A DNA stretch of 64,000 nt from Dendrolimus kikuchii. Taxonomy: Eukaryota; Arthropoda; Insecta; Lepidoptera; Lasiocampidae. Of this stretch, positions 21,301 through 30,100 are shown in pieces. The stretch is from positions 9,064,401 to 9,128,400 of the forward strand of contig CM034405.1 of the NCBI GenBank assembly GCA_019925095.2. Reading direction: 5' to 3'. Numbering within the stretch: the first letter of the stretch is position 1; every line of letters starts with the position of its first letter. Both the position numbers and the translations under genes were made by a program. A model generated the notes under the pieces. It was not told where the DNA came from and did not search any database. It saw nothing but the letters and a program-made list of their open reading frames with translations.

Positions 21301-24300
21301 AAAGACAGTGGGGAGAAAGCTGATGCCCTCGCCGCGCGACTCCGGACAGTTCTGCCGGAAGAGGAAGTGAAGGTGTCGAGGCCCGAGAGGTGTCTTAACG
21401 TGCGCATCTCGGGTCTGGACGACTGCACTAACGTTGAGGAGGTCGTGGCCGCCGTCGCCCGGGTCACAGACGTTACCGCCGGGCGCATTAACTCCAGCGC
21501 CATACGTCTGGGCCCGGACAGGCTTGGATATACTATCCTGGCCTGCCCAGTGGCGGCGGCCATCAAACTGAAGGACCGTCGAAGAGTGATGGTGGGGTGG
21601 GCCTCGGCGGATGTCAAAGTTCTGCCGAGCCGATCTGAGAGGTGCTGGCGCTGCCTTGTGGCAGGACACGTAGCCTGCACCTGCTCCTCCCCTGTTGATC
21701 GCAGCAAAGACTGCTACCGTTGCAGTCAGCCTGGTCACCCTGCGGCTACATGCCAAAACACGCCGCATTGCAGCATCTGCAGTGCGGCGGGCCGGGCGGC
21801 GGGGCACTGGATGTGCAGGGGAGCGCCGGCCGCGTGTAAAAGCGTGGGCCCCCCCACCAATAAAACTTCTGCTAAGAAACAGGACACCGACAAGTTGCAG
21901 CAGCCGAGTAAAAAAGGGCAGAGGAAAAAGAAGAAAAAGAAGAAGAACAAACAGAAAGGTCCCACTGCTGCGGCAAATGCCATATCCTTGCCGCCACCAT
22001 CTGCACAATCGCCGTTGCTGCAGCGCCCCTCCAAAAGGAATGCGCCGCCGCCGCCGCCGTTGCCGATGGTGGAGCCCGGGACCACTAGGATGGAGGAATA
22101 ATAGTAAATTTCTCCAATGGCTATCCTAGTGGTCCAGGGAAACCTAAACCACTGCGCCACTGCACAAGACCTATTAGTGCAGAGCATGGCGCAGTGGGGA
22201 ATTCAGCTCGCAGTGGTCGCCGAGCCGTATTACGTCCCCCCGCGTTCTGACTGGGCGGGGGACCTAGATGGCTTGGTGGCCATTATTGTCCGGACCGCCG
22301 CCGCATGCCCTCCCCTAGCCGGTGTGGTAAGGGGACGGGGTTACGTGGCGGCAACGATCGGGGAGATAGTGGTCGTCGGTGGCTACTTCTCCCCGAATAG
22401 AAGGCTCGCCGATTTCGAGGGATGGATCGAGGAAGTGGGCACAGTGGTGGCTCGCAGCCGGCCTCGCCCCGTGCTCGTGCTCGGGGATTTTAACGCTAAA
22501 TCTGTCTCTTGGGGATCCCCGAATACGTGCGCGCGTGGTGAGGCACTGGAAGAATGGGCCATCGAAAAGGGTCTCGTAGTCCTTAACCGGGGCTCCGTAC
22601 ATACGTGTGTGCGCCAGCAGGGCGGCTCAATAGTAGACGTCACATTTGCCAGCCCTGAACTGGCGCGCCGTGTGCGGGACTGGAGGGTCGTCACGGGGGT
22701 GGAGACGCTCTCCGATCACCGTTATATACGGTTTAGCGTCTCCGCCCGAAATCCGGATCCGCCGTCCCGAGAGTCCCCGGTAGGTGACTGCCCGCGCTGG
22801 GCATTGCAAAAGTTGAATCGGGAGGTGTTCAGGGAGGCCCTGATCGTCGCCACTTGGGCATCAGGGTCCGAGGTGAACCCTCCCGATGTAAATGTAGAGC
22901 AGGAGGCAGAAAACCTACGGTCGCTCGTCACTGGCGTATGTGACGCGGCGATGCCGAGGAGGGGTCGATTCCAGCCCTTCCGAAAGGTGTACTGGTGGAA
23001 TCCCGTACTGGAGGGGCTAAGGCGCGCGTGCAATAGCGCGCGCCGCCAGTACACCCGCCACAGAAGACGGCGTCGTCGTGCAGCGGACGCAGCGACCGTG
23101 GAGGCTCAGCTGTACGAGGGGTACAGAAGCGCTAGAAGAACACTAAGGATTGAAATCCGAAACGCAAAGAACGTCGCCTGGGGGGAGCTCCTGGATAGTT
23201 TAAACCAGGACCCTTGGGGGCGCCCTTTCAAGATGGCACGGAACAAACTCCGTGCCTGGGCGCCCCCACTAACCGAGTCTCTCCCCAGGGACGTAGTTCA
23301 CGACGTTGTTGGCGCTCTGTTCCCTTCACGGGCTGAGCACATGCCTCCTGCTATGGCACCGCCAGAGGCGGAGCCCAGCGCGGATAGAGACCCAGTGCCC
23401 ACCGTGGACCGGGTAGAGCTGGGGGTGGCTATGCTACGGCTAAAGGCCAAGAACGCTGCCCCCGGCCTTGACGGCATACCAGGGCGTGCGTGGGTTCTGT
23501 CCTACGACGCCCTGGAGCCCCGACTGATGAGGCTTTTCGGCGCATGCTTAGAGCAGGGCCAGTTTCCACAACGGTGGAAGACAGGAAAGCTGGTCCTGCT
23601 GCGAAAGGAGGGGCGCCCTGCGGACTCGCCGTCCGCCTACCGGCCCATTGTGCTGCTGGACGAGGTTGGAAAGTTTTTTGAGCGTATCATCGTCGACCGC
23701 CTCGTCCAGCACCTATCGACGACGGGGCCGGACCTGGCGGACAACCAGTTCGGTTTCCGCCCGGGGCGTTCCACGATTGACGCGATCATGCGCTTGAGAG
23801 GCCTGGCGGAGGAAGCAGTTTCCCGGGGCGAGGTATTATTGGCGGTGTCTCTTGACATCGCCAACGCCTTTAATTCCTTGCCCTGGCCTTGCATTATGGA
23901 GGCACTCCGGTATTTCGGGGTGCCGACCTACCTCCGCCGTATAGTCGGGGCATACTTAAATAGCAGAGCCGTCATCTACCCAGTCCACGAGGGTTGGAAT
24001 CGGCGAGCCATGGTATGCGGTGTTCCACAGGGGTCGGTTCTAGGTCCCCTCCTGTGGAACATCGCATACGACTGGACTCTGAGGTGTCGGGTCCTCCCGG
24101 GCGTCAGCATCGTATGTTATGCAGACGATACGCTGATCGCCGCGCGCGGGAGGACCCATCGGCAGGCGTGCCTTCTAGGCACGGCTGGGGTTTCGACAAT
24201 AGTAGGCAGGATCCGGCGTCTTGGTCTGGAGGTGGCGTTACAGAAGACCGAGGCCGTGATGTTTCACGGTCCTCGTAATCGCCCACCTCCAGGCAGTAGC

Positions 24301-26115
24301 ATCGTAGTAGGAGGCATCCGCATCGGCATCGGGGAGACCATGAAATACCTGGGATTGGTCCTCGATGGCCGGTGGGATTTTTCGGCACACTTTCGGCAGC
24401 TGTTCCCCAGACTCAAGGGGGCAGCCGGTGCACTCTCGCGCCTGCTCCCCAACGTCGGGGGGCCTAACGCCACGTGCCGAAAACTCTTCGAAGGCATCGT
24501 ACGTTCGATGGCCCTTTACGGGGCCCCAGTGTGGTCGGACCGCCTGACGGCCAAAAACGCGGCGCTGTTGCGTCAAGCGCAACGCATATTGGCCGTCAGA
24601 GCAATAAGAGGATACCGTACGGTGTCCTTCGAAGTGGCCTCGCTACTCGCCGGATCCCCCCCATGGGACCTGGAAGCCAGGGTCCTGGCATCACTGTATG
24701 TGTGGCGCAAAGAGGCCCTGGCCAGGGGCACCAGACCCGCGCCTCGCGAGATCGAGGCGTGCCGGTCGGAGCTCCGCCAGGTAGCCGTGGGGGTCTGGGA
24801 AGATCGCCTAAGACGCCCCAGCGCGGGCCCTGCCACCATTGAGGCGGTGAGGCCCGTCCTGCAAGAATGGATTGGACGAAGTCACGGCACCCTGACGTTC
24901 AGGCTGACGCAGGTCCTGACGGGGCATGGTTGCTTCGGAAGGTACCTGTGTCGCCTCGGCCGCGAGGCCACGTCAGGGTGCCATCATTGTGACTCGGGCG
25001 ACGAGGACACGGCGCTGCACACACTCCAGGAATGTCCAGCCTGGACGGAGCAGCGCCGGGAACTCGTCGCCCATACCGGATTTGACACCTCGCTCCCGGC
25101 CGTGGTACGCACCATGGTCGGGAGCTCCACCGGATGGGACGCCGTCTCCTCCTTCTGCGAGCAAGTTATGTTTGCGAAGGAGGAGGCGGAACGGGAGCGT
25201 GAGCGTAATTCCCTGCTCCGCTCCCGCCAAAGGAGGACGCGCCGACGCCGGAGGTCGGATAGTGATCTTCGGCCGCCGTAAGCGGGCGGCGCGGGTGAGG
25301 CCCCTAGGGGTATAGGGGTTCTCACTCACCCGCACATGCCGTCGAGATGAGAGCGCGAGTGTTCCGCGCGCGCTCATCTCTCTTCCCGTGGGGCGCGTTA
25401 CAGACCGCCCCACGCATGGAATAGACTCAGCAGTAGCCGGGGGATACGTCCTCCGGCATAGGAAGAGGCGAATAATTAGTAAGGATATAGGAATCGGCAA
25501 TAAGTAAATGAAGCCACTCAGAAAGCCCCAATTAATTAGATAAGTATGATAATTTAAACATGCAGTGTCTAGGTAGTTTATCTGACCTAATACGTACATA
25601 TTGTTATAATTACTACTTGCTAACAGGGAAGGACAACATCACAATAAAACCTACAGATCGATATAAATAATGATGTGTGAAACTCGTCCACCTCTGCCTT
25701 AAGGCCGATATTTCAATCACCAGATAAGTTATTCTATAAAATAAAACACAATGTGGGAAAATTAAAAATGACAGTTGCATGAATAAAATTGAATTGAATT
25801 GTTTCACTTTTGAATTTAGTTAAGTGTATAATTTATTCGATTAATAACTTTTATCTGATGATTGACGAATTGGCCCTTAGATAAATGTGGTGCAAGTGCT
25901 GTAGTAGGACGTTTATATGTATTTATTTATTTATATTTTATTCAAGGTTTATATCATGGCCGGAGTTCGAGCAATGTCAGTTTCGGGTGACAATGGAAAA
26001 CAACTTGCCCAGATATGTGACAGAACTCGAGAAAGACGATAAAGATACCACAATCACACACATAGATGAAGATATAGAGCATTCCGACATTGAAAATGAC
26101 GAGTTTGACAAATAA
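12490..26115 (+). CDS. TFB2M: Mitochondrial transcription factor B2 (TFB2M), 7 exons
   Basis: Proposed coding exons are 12490-12894, 13349-13490, 14285-14424, 14494-14643, 16284-16423, 17224-17388 and 25947-26115. They sum to 1311 nt (436 aa plus stop) with matching phases. TFB2M is related to rRNA adenine dimethylases but acts with mitochondrial RNA polymerase and TFAM in promoter melting. The N-terminus (MFKKLQEFQFLSRYKLFNFS) is basic and aromatic like an import presequence. Residues about 98-112 read IIEVNPGLGLITERLL, a degenerate SAM-binding motif with the VNPG typical of TFB2 rather than TFB1. ADFFKMW follows near 149. The last exon, FISWPEFEQCQFRVTMEN, matches the TFB2M C-terminus, followed by an acidic tail. 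I start at the ATG at 12490; an upstream in-frame TTG is not used. The exon 3 donor (GAA/GTATAA) is weak, so the exon 3-4 junction is the least certain. Confidence 0.88.
13491..14284 (+). other. TFB2M intron 2, no element recognised
   Basis: AT-rich intron sequence. No open frame or repeat with defined ends is seen. Confidence 0.5.
15285..15620. repeat. Dispersed repeat fragment in TFB2M intron 4
   Basis: It contains 'TGTCTGTATGTTAGTC', 'GATACTTTTTATCCTGATAAATGA' and a second related block ('GATACATTTTATCCCAATAAATGA' near 15547). These resemble non-coding tails of lepidopteran retroelements. The boundaries are not clear. Confidence 0.4.
15691..15836. mobile_element. Hairpin MITE with about 70-bp arms
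   Basis: The left arm (GGCCTCAATTCTACTTTTAC...) pairs with the right arm (...GTAATAGTAGAATTGGGGCC) along nearly its whole length, leaving a loop of only a few bases near 15765. It has no coding capacity. It lies in TFB2M intron 4, where a transcript could fold. Confidence 0.8.
16424..17223 (+). other. TFB2M intron 5, no element recognised
   Basis: AT-rich intron sequence. A minus-strand open frame at 16319-16597 overlaps exon 5 and looks like chance. Confidence 0.5.
17515..17915. repeat. Dispersed repeat with three internal sub-repeats
   Basis: 'ACCCGATTGCAG' (or CCGATTGCAG) recurs near 17567, 17651 and 17775. Each is followed by a related block ending in an A-rich run, giving about 3 diverged copies of a unit of roughly 90-120 bp. 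It lies at the 5' side of the last TFB2M intron. The family is not identified. Confidence 0.5.
18203..18842 (+). mobile_element. Helitron fragment with 9-bp minisatellite, cut by the R1-type LINE
   Basis: It starts TCCCTATTAATATTATAAATG after an A, as in the complete copy at 57923. It carries the family features in order: CTGTCTGTCT, CAGTATATAT, TTTCGATGCCGAG, GGGATAGTTTCCGGGATAAA, then an array of TTTGTCCGA-type 9-mers (about 18620-18830). The 3' half with hairpin and CTAG is absent, and GC-rich LINE sequence begins at about 18843. Confidence 0.75.
18300..18371. repeat. (TA)n microsatellite, about 72 bp
   Basis: An uninterrupted TA run at the place where other Helitron copies carry only about 10-12 bp of TA (e.g. 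58057-58068). Confidence 0.95.
19543..22101 (+). CDS. LINE ORF1, gag-like nucleic-acid chaperone
   Basis: 852 aa. The N-terminal third is Ser/Arg-rich (RSRSRSKSRSRSRSPTRSRS near residue 110), which is likely to drive nuclear localisation. A predicted coiled coil follows (RRLEAANRRLEAEVKAMRAE, about residues 315-335), then a run of prolines (about 355-366). The C-terminal half has three zinc knuckles in series (CWRCLVAGHVACTC, CYRCSQPGHPAATC, then CSICSAAGRAAGHWMC, about residues 700-755) and a Lys-rich tail. The order matches ORF1 of R1-clade LINEs, which binds LINE RNA. The first ATG of the frame is used. There are no stops. ORF2 follows after 15 nt. Confidence 0.88.
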   Translation: MATNEKTLPQVGRASESREVESHSDGVTFAKDRNSPSYSGGGVASRSWTPSRERPPLMGGEVTFTRSSSRMSGRTSAASGAKSGNLSGALSGAVAESSDSNLSMFSIRSRSRSKSRSRSRSPTRSRSESGPGIRTEPEAGPSHPSSWRLQKKRRRPAPYRGPQKVSLVSSDEETVASKTSRRVSPPFTGATEETASLARAREAVAQTGRRVLEQDHEESTVELVRAAEEARIARRAPELLGRSYPGPDETGARTSQAVETDVKNALGVIRHVAKVPKGLKGTFVKSLNDSVAIISDAFEVLRNRTESEEVRRLEAANRRLEAEVKAMRAEMASLRAEITRVRPTLVPQPRKRQQPTPPPPPPPPPPTALGGRFKDEEELLRHLTLSLGAMMDAKLAALNDRLLPETRVRPPLAADTRQANTQPSATSERREAGRAPKEFPPLPTPKRRRGAGQANSTGPNTPQTPREVEARAVTSGPSQTLEEGWSVVARKPKKKKPPTQPETGRSSQPKARPRPPAPQVKKGPRMRVPNTTAVILTLLPAAVEKGTSYADVMQKAKANIKLGDLGIAGVKLKTARTGARMLLLPGKDSGEKADALAARLRTVLPEEEVKVSRPERCLNVRISGLDDCTNVEEVVAAVARVTDVTAGRINSSAIRLGPDRLGYTILACPVAAAIKLKDRRRVMVGWASADVKVLPSRSERCWRCLVAGHVACTCSSPVDRSKDCYRCSQPGHPAATCQNTPHCSICSAAGRAAGHWMCRGAPAACKSVGPPTNKTSAKKQDTDKLQQPSKKGQRKKKKKKKNKQKGPTAAANAISLPPPSAQSPLLQRPSKRNAPPPPPLPMVEPGTTRMEE
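22117..25281 (+). CDS. LINE ORF2, AP endonuclease plus reverse transcriptase
   Basis: 1054 aa. The N-terminal endonuclease (about 1-225) shows QGNLNHC, EPYYVP, LVLGDFNAKS and SDHRYIRF. The RT (about 430-760) has YRPIVLLDEVGKFFERI, NQFGFRPGRST, SLDIANAFNSLPW, GVPQGSVLGPLLWN and the catalytic CYADDTL near residue 667. A Cys/His motif near 950 (CHHCDSGDEDTALHTLQEC) is typical of the R1 clade, and no RNase H domain is seen. The C-terminus is Arg-rich. The protein nicks DNA and reverse-transcribes its own RNA at the nick. All catalytic blocks are intact and there are no stops, so the copy could be active or recently so. Confidence 0.92.
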   Translation: MAILVVQGNLNHCATAQDLLVQSMAQWGIQLAVVAEPYYVPPRSDWAGDLDGLVAIIVRTAAACPPLAGVVRGRGYVAATIGEIVVVGGYFSPNRRLADFEGWIEEVGTVVARSRPRPVLVLGDFNAKSVSWGSPNTCARGEALEEWAIEKGLVVLNRGSVHTCVRQQGGSIVDVTFASPELARRVRDWRVVTGVETLSDHRYIRFSVSARNPDPPSRESPVGDCPRWALQKLNREVFREALIVATWASGSEVNPPDVNVEQEAENLRSLVTGVCDAAMPRRGRFQPFRKVYWWNPVLEGLRRACNSARRQYTRHRRRRRRAADAATVEAQLYEGYRSARRTLRIEIRNAKNVAWGELLDSLNQDPWGRPFKMARNKLRAWAPPLTESLPRDVVHDVVGALFPSRAEHMPPAMAPPEAEPSADRDPVPTVDRVELGVAMLRLKAKNAAPGLDGIPGRAWVLSYDALEPRLMRLFGACLEQGQFPQRWKTGKLVLLRKEGRPADSPSAYRPIVLLDEVGKFFERIIVDRLVQHLSTTGPDLADNQFGFRPGRSTIDAIMRLRGLAEEAVSRGEVLLAVSLDIANAFNSLPWPCIMEALRYFGVPTYLRRIVGAYLNSRAVIYPVHEGWNRRAMVCGVPQGSVLGPLLWNIAYDWTLRCRVLPGVSIVCYADDTLIAARGRTHRQACLLGTAGVSTIVGRIRRLGLEVALQKTEAVMFHGPRNRPPPGSSIVVGGIRIGIGETMKYLGLVLDGRWDFSAHFRQLFPRLKGAAGALSRLLPNVGGPNATCRKLFEGIVRSMALYGAPVWSDRLTAKNAALLRQAQRILAVRAIRGYRTVSFEVASLLAGSPPWDLEARVLASLYVWRKEALARGTRPAPREIEACRSELRQVAVGVWEDRLRRPSAGPATIEAVRPVLQEWIGRSHGTLTFRLTQVLTGHGCFGRYLCRLGREATSGCHHCDSGDEDTALHTLQECPAWTEQRRELVAHTGFDTSLPAVVRTMVGSSTGWDAVSSFCEQVMFAKEEAERERERNSLLRSRQRRTRRRRRSDSDLRPP
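25699..25880. mobile_element. MITE between the LINE and the last TFB2M exon
   Basis: The left end TAAGGCCGATATTTCAATCACCAGATAAGTTATT pairs imperfectly with the right end (AATAACTTTTATCTGATGATTGACGAATTGGCCCTTA). About 100 bp of AT-rich DNA lies between. It ends about 65 bp before the splice acceptor of exon 7. Confidence 0.7.
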
Positions 26116-27142
26116 AAGAATGTATGTAAGGGTTATAAGTTTTTTATTTATTCATTATTCGCATTATCAGAGGCTTTTAAACAAAAATCGGTATATTTTC
26201 ATGATAAACTGGGCCAATAGTGCAATAATGGACATCAACGAAACAACTAATACAGATAATTTGTCATGTTTCTTTGATATCACATAATGTCTTAGTTTTA
26301 TTTACTACCGAATTAATTGGAAACAGGAGATCATTTTAACCAGTATGACAAAAATAAGCTCAACAGGCAAGGAATTCTGATATTTAGATAGATAATAAAT
26401 GTTTCAGATATTCTCACTCAATTTCTTTTCTTAAGAACATAAATCTTATTCCAAATCCTAAGACATTAATATCAAAACTGAAACAAGTTGTGATGATATT
26501 AAATAATTCATAAAATATACAATTTTATACATAATCAACCACATTATATACAATAATAAATGTCAATAATAATTTAAATTCATATTTCTAAATTATGTAT
26601 TGCTTTTATACAAACAGTTTACAATAAAACCCTAAAGACATCTCTTAAAGATTTAACACATCGGAAACATGACTACCTTTACAACTACAAAGAAAAAGGA
26701 CGGATCACTTGCACATCTATGCATTAAGTATTAGAAATACTTCAAATTAATACATCACATTAATCCATTACATAATAAATACTGTAGAATATAAATAAAA
26801 GTGGTATGTGCAAGCGTTCTCGTTTAACTTTCACAGTACCTAAACCTTGTCTTAAAATAAAAATGATCAACGATCAACATTCTCATAGTATAATATTAAA
26901 AATAAACACTAGCCCCTTATTCATAATACTTATTGAAGGTTTATCGGATCGTTTAAAAAGTGTTTTCCATAAACGCATTAATAAAACGATTATGAAAAAC
27001 ACGAGCGAGCCGATAAACCTATAGCTATTATGAATAAGGAGAGTAAGAATTAACAACTATGTTTCAACCTCCACCCTATTTACATAGTGATATAAGTTAA
27101 GTACAAGTATGGTTATAATAAATAAAGTGGTAAATTTTCCTG
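26116..27142. other. Intergenic region between the two convergent genes
   Basis: It should hold the 3' UTRs of TFB2M (plus) and AFTPH (minus). AATAAA overlaps the TFB2M stop codon (26111-26116), and further AATAAA copies occur on both strands. Which are used cannot be told. A MITE lies at 26913-27042. No further gene is seen. Confidence 0.5.
26913..27042. mobile_element. MITE in the convergent 3' region
   Basis: The left end CCCCTTATTCATAATA and 'GGTTTATCGG' are matched by CCGATAAACC and TATTATGAATAAGG at the right end. Total length is about 130 bp with no coding capacity. Confidence 0.7.
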
Positions 27143-30100
27143 TTATAAATTTTGAAAGTGTCTGTCATTACATGATTTAGGATTGTTAGTTTTTGGTGTT
27201 ATGTAGTTCAAAGTAGGTATATCGATTGAGGTCTGCTTATTTTTCGATAATTTATTTTGGTACATGCTTTTCTGAATATTCGAATTGGTGTGTACATTAA
27301 AACTAATAGTATTAAGACCATTTTGTGGCTTTACACTAGGACTGGATACAAAATCTGTCCATTCATCATCATCACCAAAATTGTGATTTTTCTTTTGAGA
27401 AGATTGTTGTGGTTTCGGTTTACTTGAAACAAATTCCCCCCACACTTCATCATCTGCAGCTTGATTATTTGCACTGTTCTTTTGATTATGAATAGGCGAA
27501 GAACTTTTATTTGAAGCACTGTTCGACAAGTCACTTTTTAAAGAATGAAGTGATTCAACTGGATTAAATTTAGATAAATCTTGTAAGTCTATTCCTGGAC
27601 TTGGCCAATTTAATTGAGAATAACTTTCCAGTGATAAAGGTTGTAGGATTTGACCAGTTTTTTGCTGTGTTTGACTATTGGAATTTGATGGTGTAGGTTG
27701 CAATATATTAGATTGAGATTGACTCTGAAATGTTAGTGAATGTTTATTGGATGATTCTGCTGTATTTGACATACTAAACATATGTTTTGTTAAAGCTACA
27801 CCATGTTTTGGCGGATTTGTAGATGATATGTTGTCAGATAGATTGAAATTTAACTTAGAGAATGCCTCTTCAAAGTTAGACTTCTGGTCTAAAAGAATTT
27901 TGCTTGTATTTTGTGTAGGTAGTGCATACTGGAATGTATCAAACTCATCCTCAAAGTTAACAGGTATATTACACTGTGCCACTTCTGTTTCATTTATATG
28001 TGTATTCGCAACTTTGTCATTTGCATTGGCTACTGAATTACACTCAACAGCAATTCCGTTATTTGTTATTTGTCCAAAGGTATCTTTACTACAAGATGAG
28101 TTTGAAACAAAATCACTAAAATCATCAAAAACTTCTTTGACTTCACCAGGATTAGGCCAATTCAATTTTGGCACAACAGGATTAATTTTAATAGGTTGTA
28201 ACAATTCTCCTTGATAGGTTTTATTTAACTTGTTTTGGTTGTCACTATCTGCAGTTACCGCTGGCGCTGCCGTAACACTGGCATCCAATACTGTGTTTAA
28301 GTTAGGTGTACATTTAAAATCTTGAAACTCCCAATAATCATCATCTTCGTAATTATTTGATTCAGGTTTTGATATTGAATTATCAGATTGGAATGTATGA
28401 GTGTTATTTGAATGTTGTTCAGGCAAGAGAACTGTAGGTCCTGTATTGTAGTGTATCGTTTTAGATCTCGGTGTCTCCGAATCTGTTGGTGTGAATATGT
28501 GTGTGTCTGGCAAACTGATTTGTCTTAAAGGTTGTACAGATATGTTGCTTGGATATAAACTTTCAGGTTTTGAAGATGCACTTTCAAATACCTCTATATT
28601 GATTGGCTTCCTTTTCTTGCTAGTTACTTCATTTTCTGTGTTGCAAGCTGAAACATATTATTTAAATATTTAATTCTTTTAATTCATAAAAATAGTAATG
28701 GGGACTATATTTCTTGACACCAAAATTTATATTTGTCATCAAGTTCTATCACCTAATAAATAGCTCTATCGCCACGAAATATTTTCGTTCTCACATAAAA
28801 AAAAAGTGTTCCCAGGTATGAATTATCAAATTAATGTTAATATATGTGTAAAATAAAAGATTACCAATAAAATTGTAGTGCATTAGATGAATATAAACTT
28901 TGTTCTTATAATAATAGTTTTATCACTTAAATAATAGCTTTGTGCTCAGAATGGTAGATCTGTCACCAAATAAATCGATTATCGATCCCTGACTGCGACT
29001 CCTTTTTATTTATTTTGTCACCAATACAGTAGTTACATTTTATTTCGTTCAGTTATTAAAATAATAGTATTCGTTACCAATTTAACACATCTATTTATAA
29101 TTTTAATGACAATATGTCTAGAGGCGGAGACAAATTGGCGCGCTTTCCGGCCTCAACGATGGGTCATAGGTAATTAGGTACGATCGTACGATGCGCGGCG
29201 CGGGCTTACTTCATTCGCGGCGATTCCACGTTCATTGTTGTGGGTGCATTTTATTATCGTTGTGAATAATTTGTTGTTTTAGTTAATTTCTTAACTGTAG
29301 ACAGATAAGCCATACGCTTAAAGCTGGTGAACCAGAAGCAAAAAATGTGCTTATCGGCCAGAAAAGAAAAAGGGGGCGCCCTGCAAAAGCCAAACCAGCG
29401 CTGATTATTCAGTGAACATTATTTTTAACAATAAATATTGAATATTTTGACTTTAATTAAGTGTTTTATTTACTATTCTGCTCGAAATTTTATTTAAATA
29501 TAGTTTATATGACCTGTGGAAATTAAGATCCTTGGGGGAGGCATATGTCCAGTTAAGTAGTAGAATCTTTTAGTTGAAAGGATGATAACGACAACCCTAA
29601 TTTTTTTTTGGAACTTTATGAAATTTTCTAGAGACATAATATATGATTTATTGGTGATCTCTAAATTAGTTTGCTTAAATACTTATTAGGACAAACCTAT
29701 TATCATACATACAAAAACATTTTTTTTGGTACTAGACCCTATATCTCCATGACTTTAGGTGATTTATTGTGGAATTGATTTTATATTGTTTGGTGACTAC
29801 ATTTTGGTGACAAGTCTACTATTTTGTGGGCAAACCCTATTATTTAAGAAACACAAAACTAATTAAATTGGCGATAGCTTAAATGATACCCAATAGTAAT
29901 TACCCAAATAAAGTTACTTTGTTAGTCAACCACACAGAAACAAAACTTACCATGTGATAATAATTCAGATATTTTGAAGGAGGAATGGTTATGAGCCATT
30001 TGGTCTAGGGTGGCCATGAGGTGTTCTAAATCAAGGAGTAGGGCTTCAGCGTAGGTGACTATAGGTTAGGATTAAGCATTAAGGTATATTACAGGTGAGT

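Larger units (their letters stand above)
18843..25610 (+). mobile_element. R1-clade non-LTR retrotransposon, both ORFs open, in the last TFB2M intron
   Basis: A GC-rich block with a 5' leader of about 700 bp, two long ORFs 15 nt apart and a 3' region of roughly 330 bp. The composition contrasts sharply with the AT-rich intron. It is in the same orientation as TFB2M. The ORF order (zinc-knuckle gag, then endonuclease-RT without RNase H) and the sequence style fit the R1 clade. No 28S rDNA or TTAGG telomeric repeat flanks it, so it is not at the specialised targets of R1 or TRAS/SART. Exact ends and target duplication could not be fixed; the 3' end must lie before the MITE at 25699. Confidence 0.8.

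Noticed and set aside
18843..25610. TRAS/SART telomeric or rDNA R1 insertion
   Set aside because: No TTAGG repeats or 28S sequence at either side; the element sits in a protein-gene intron.
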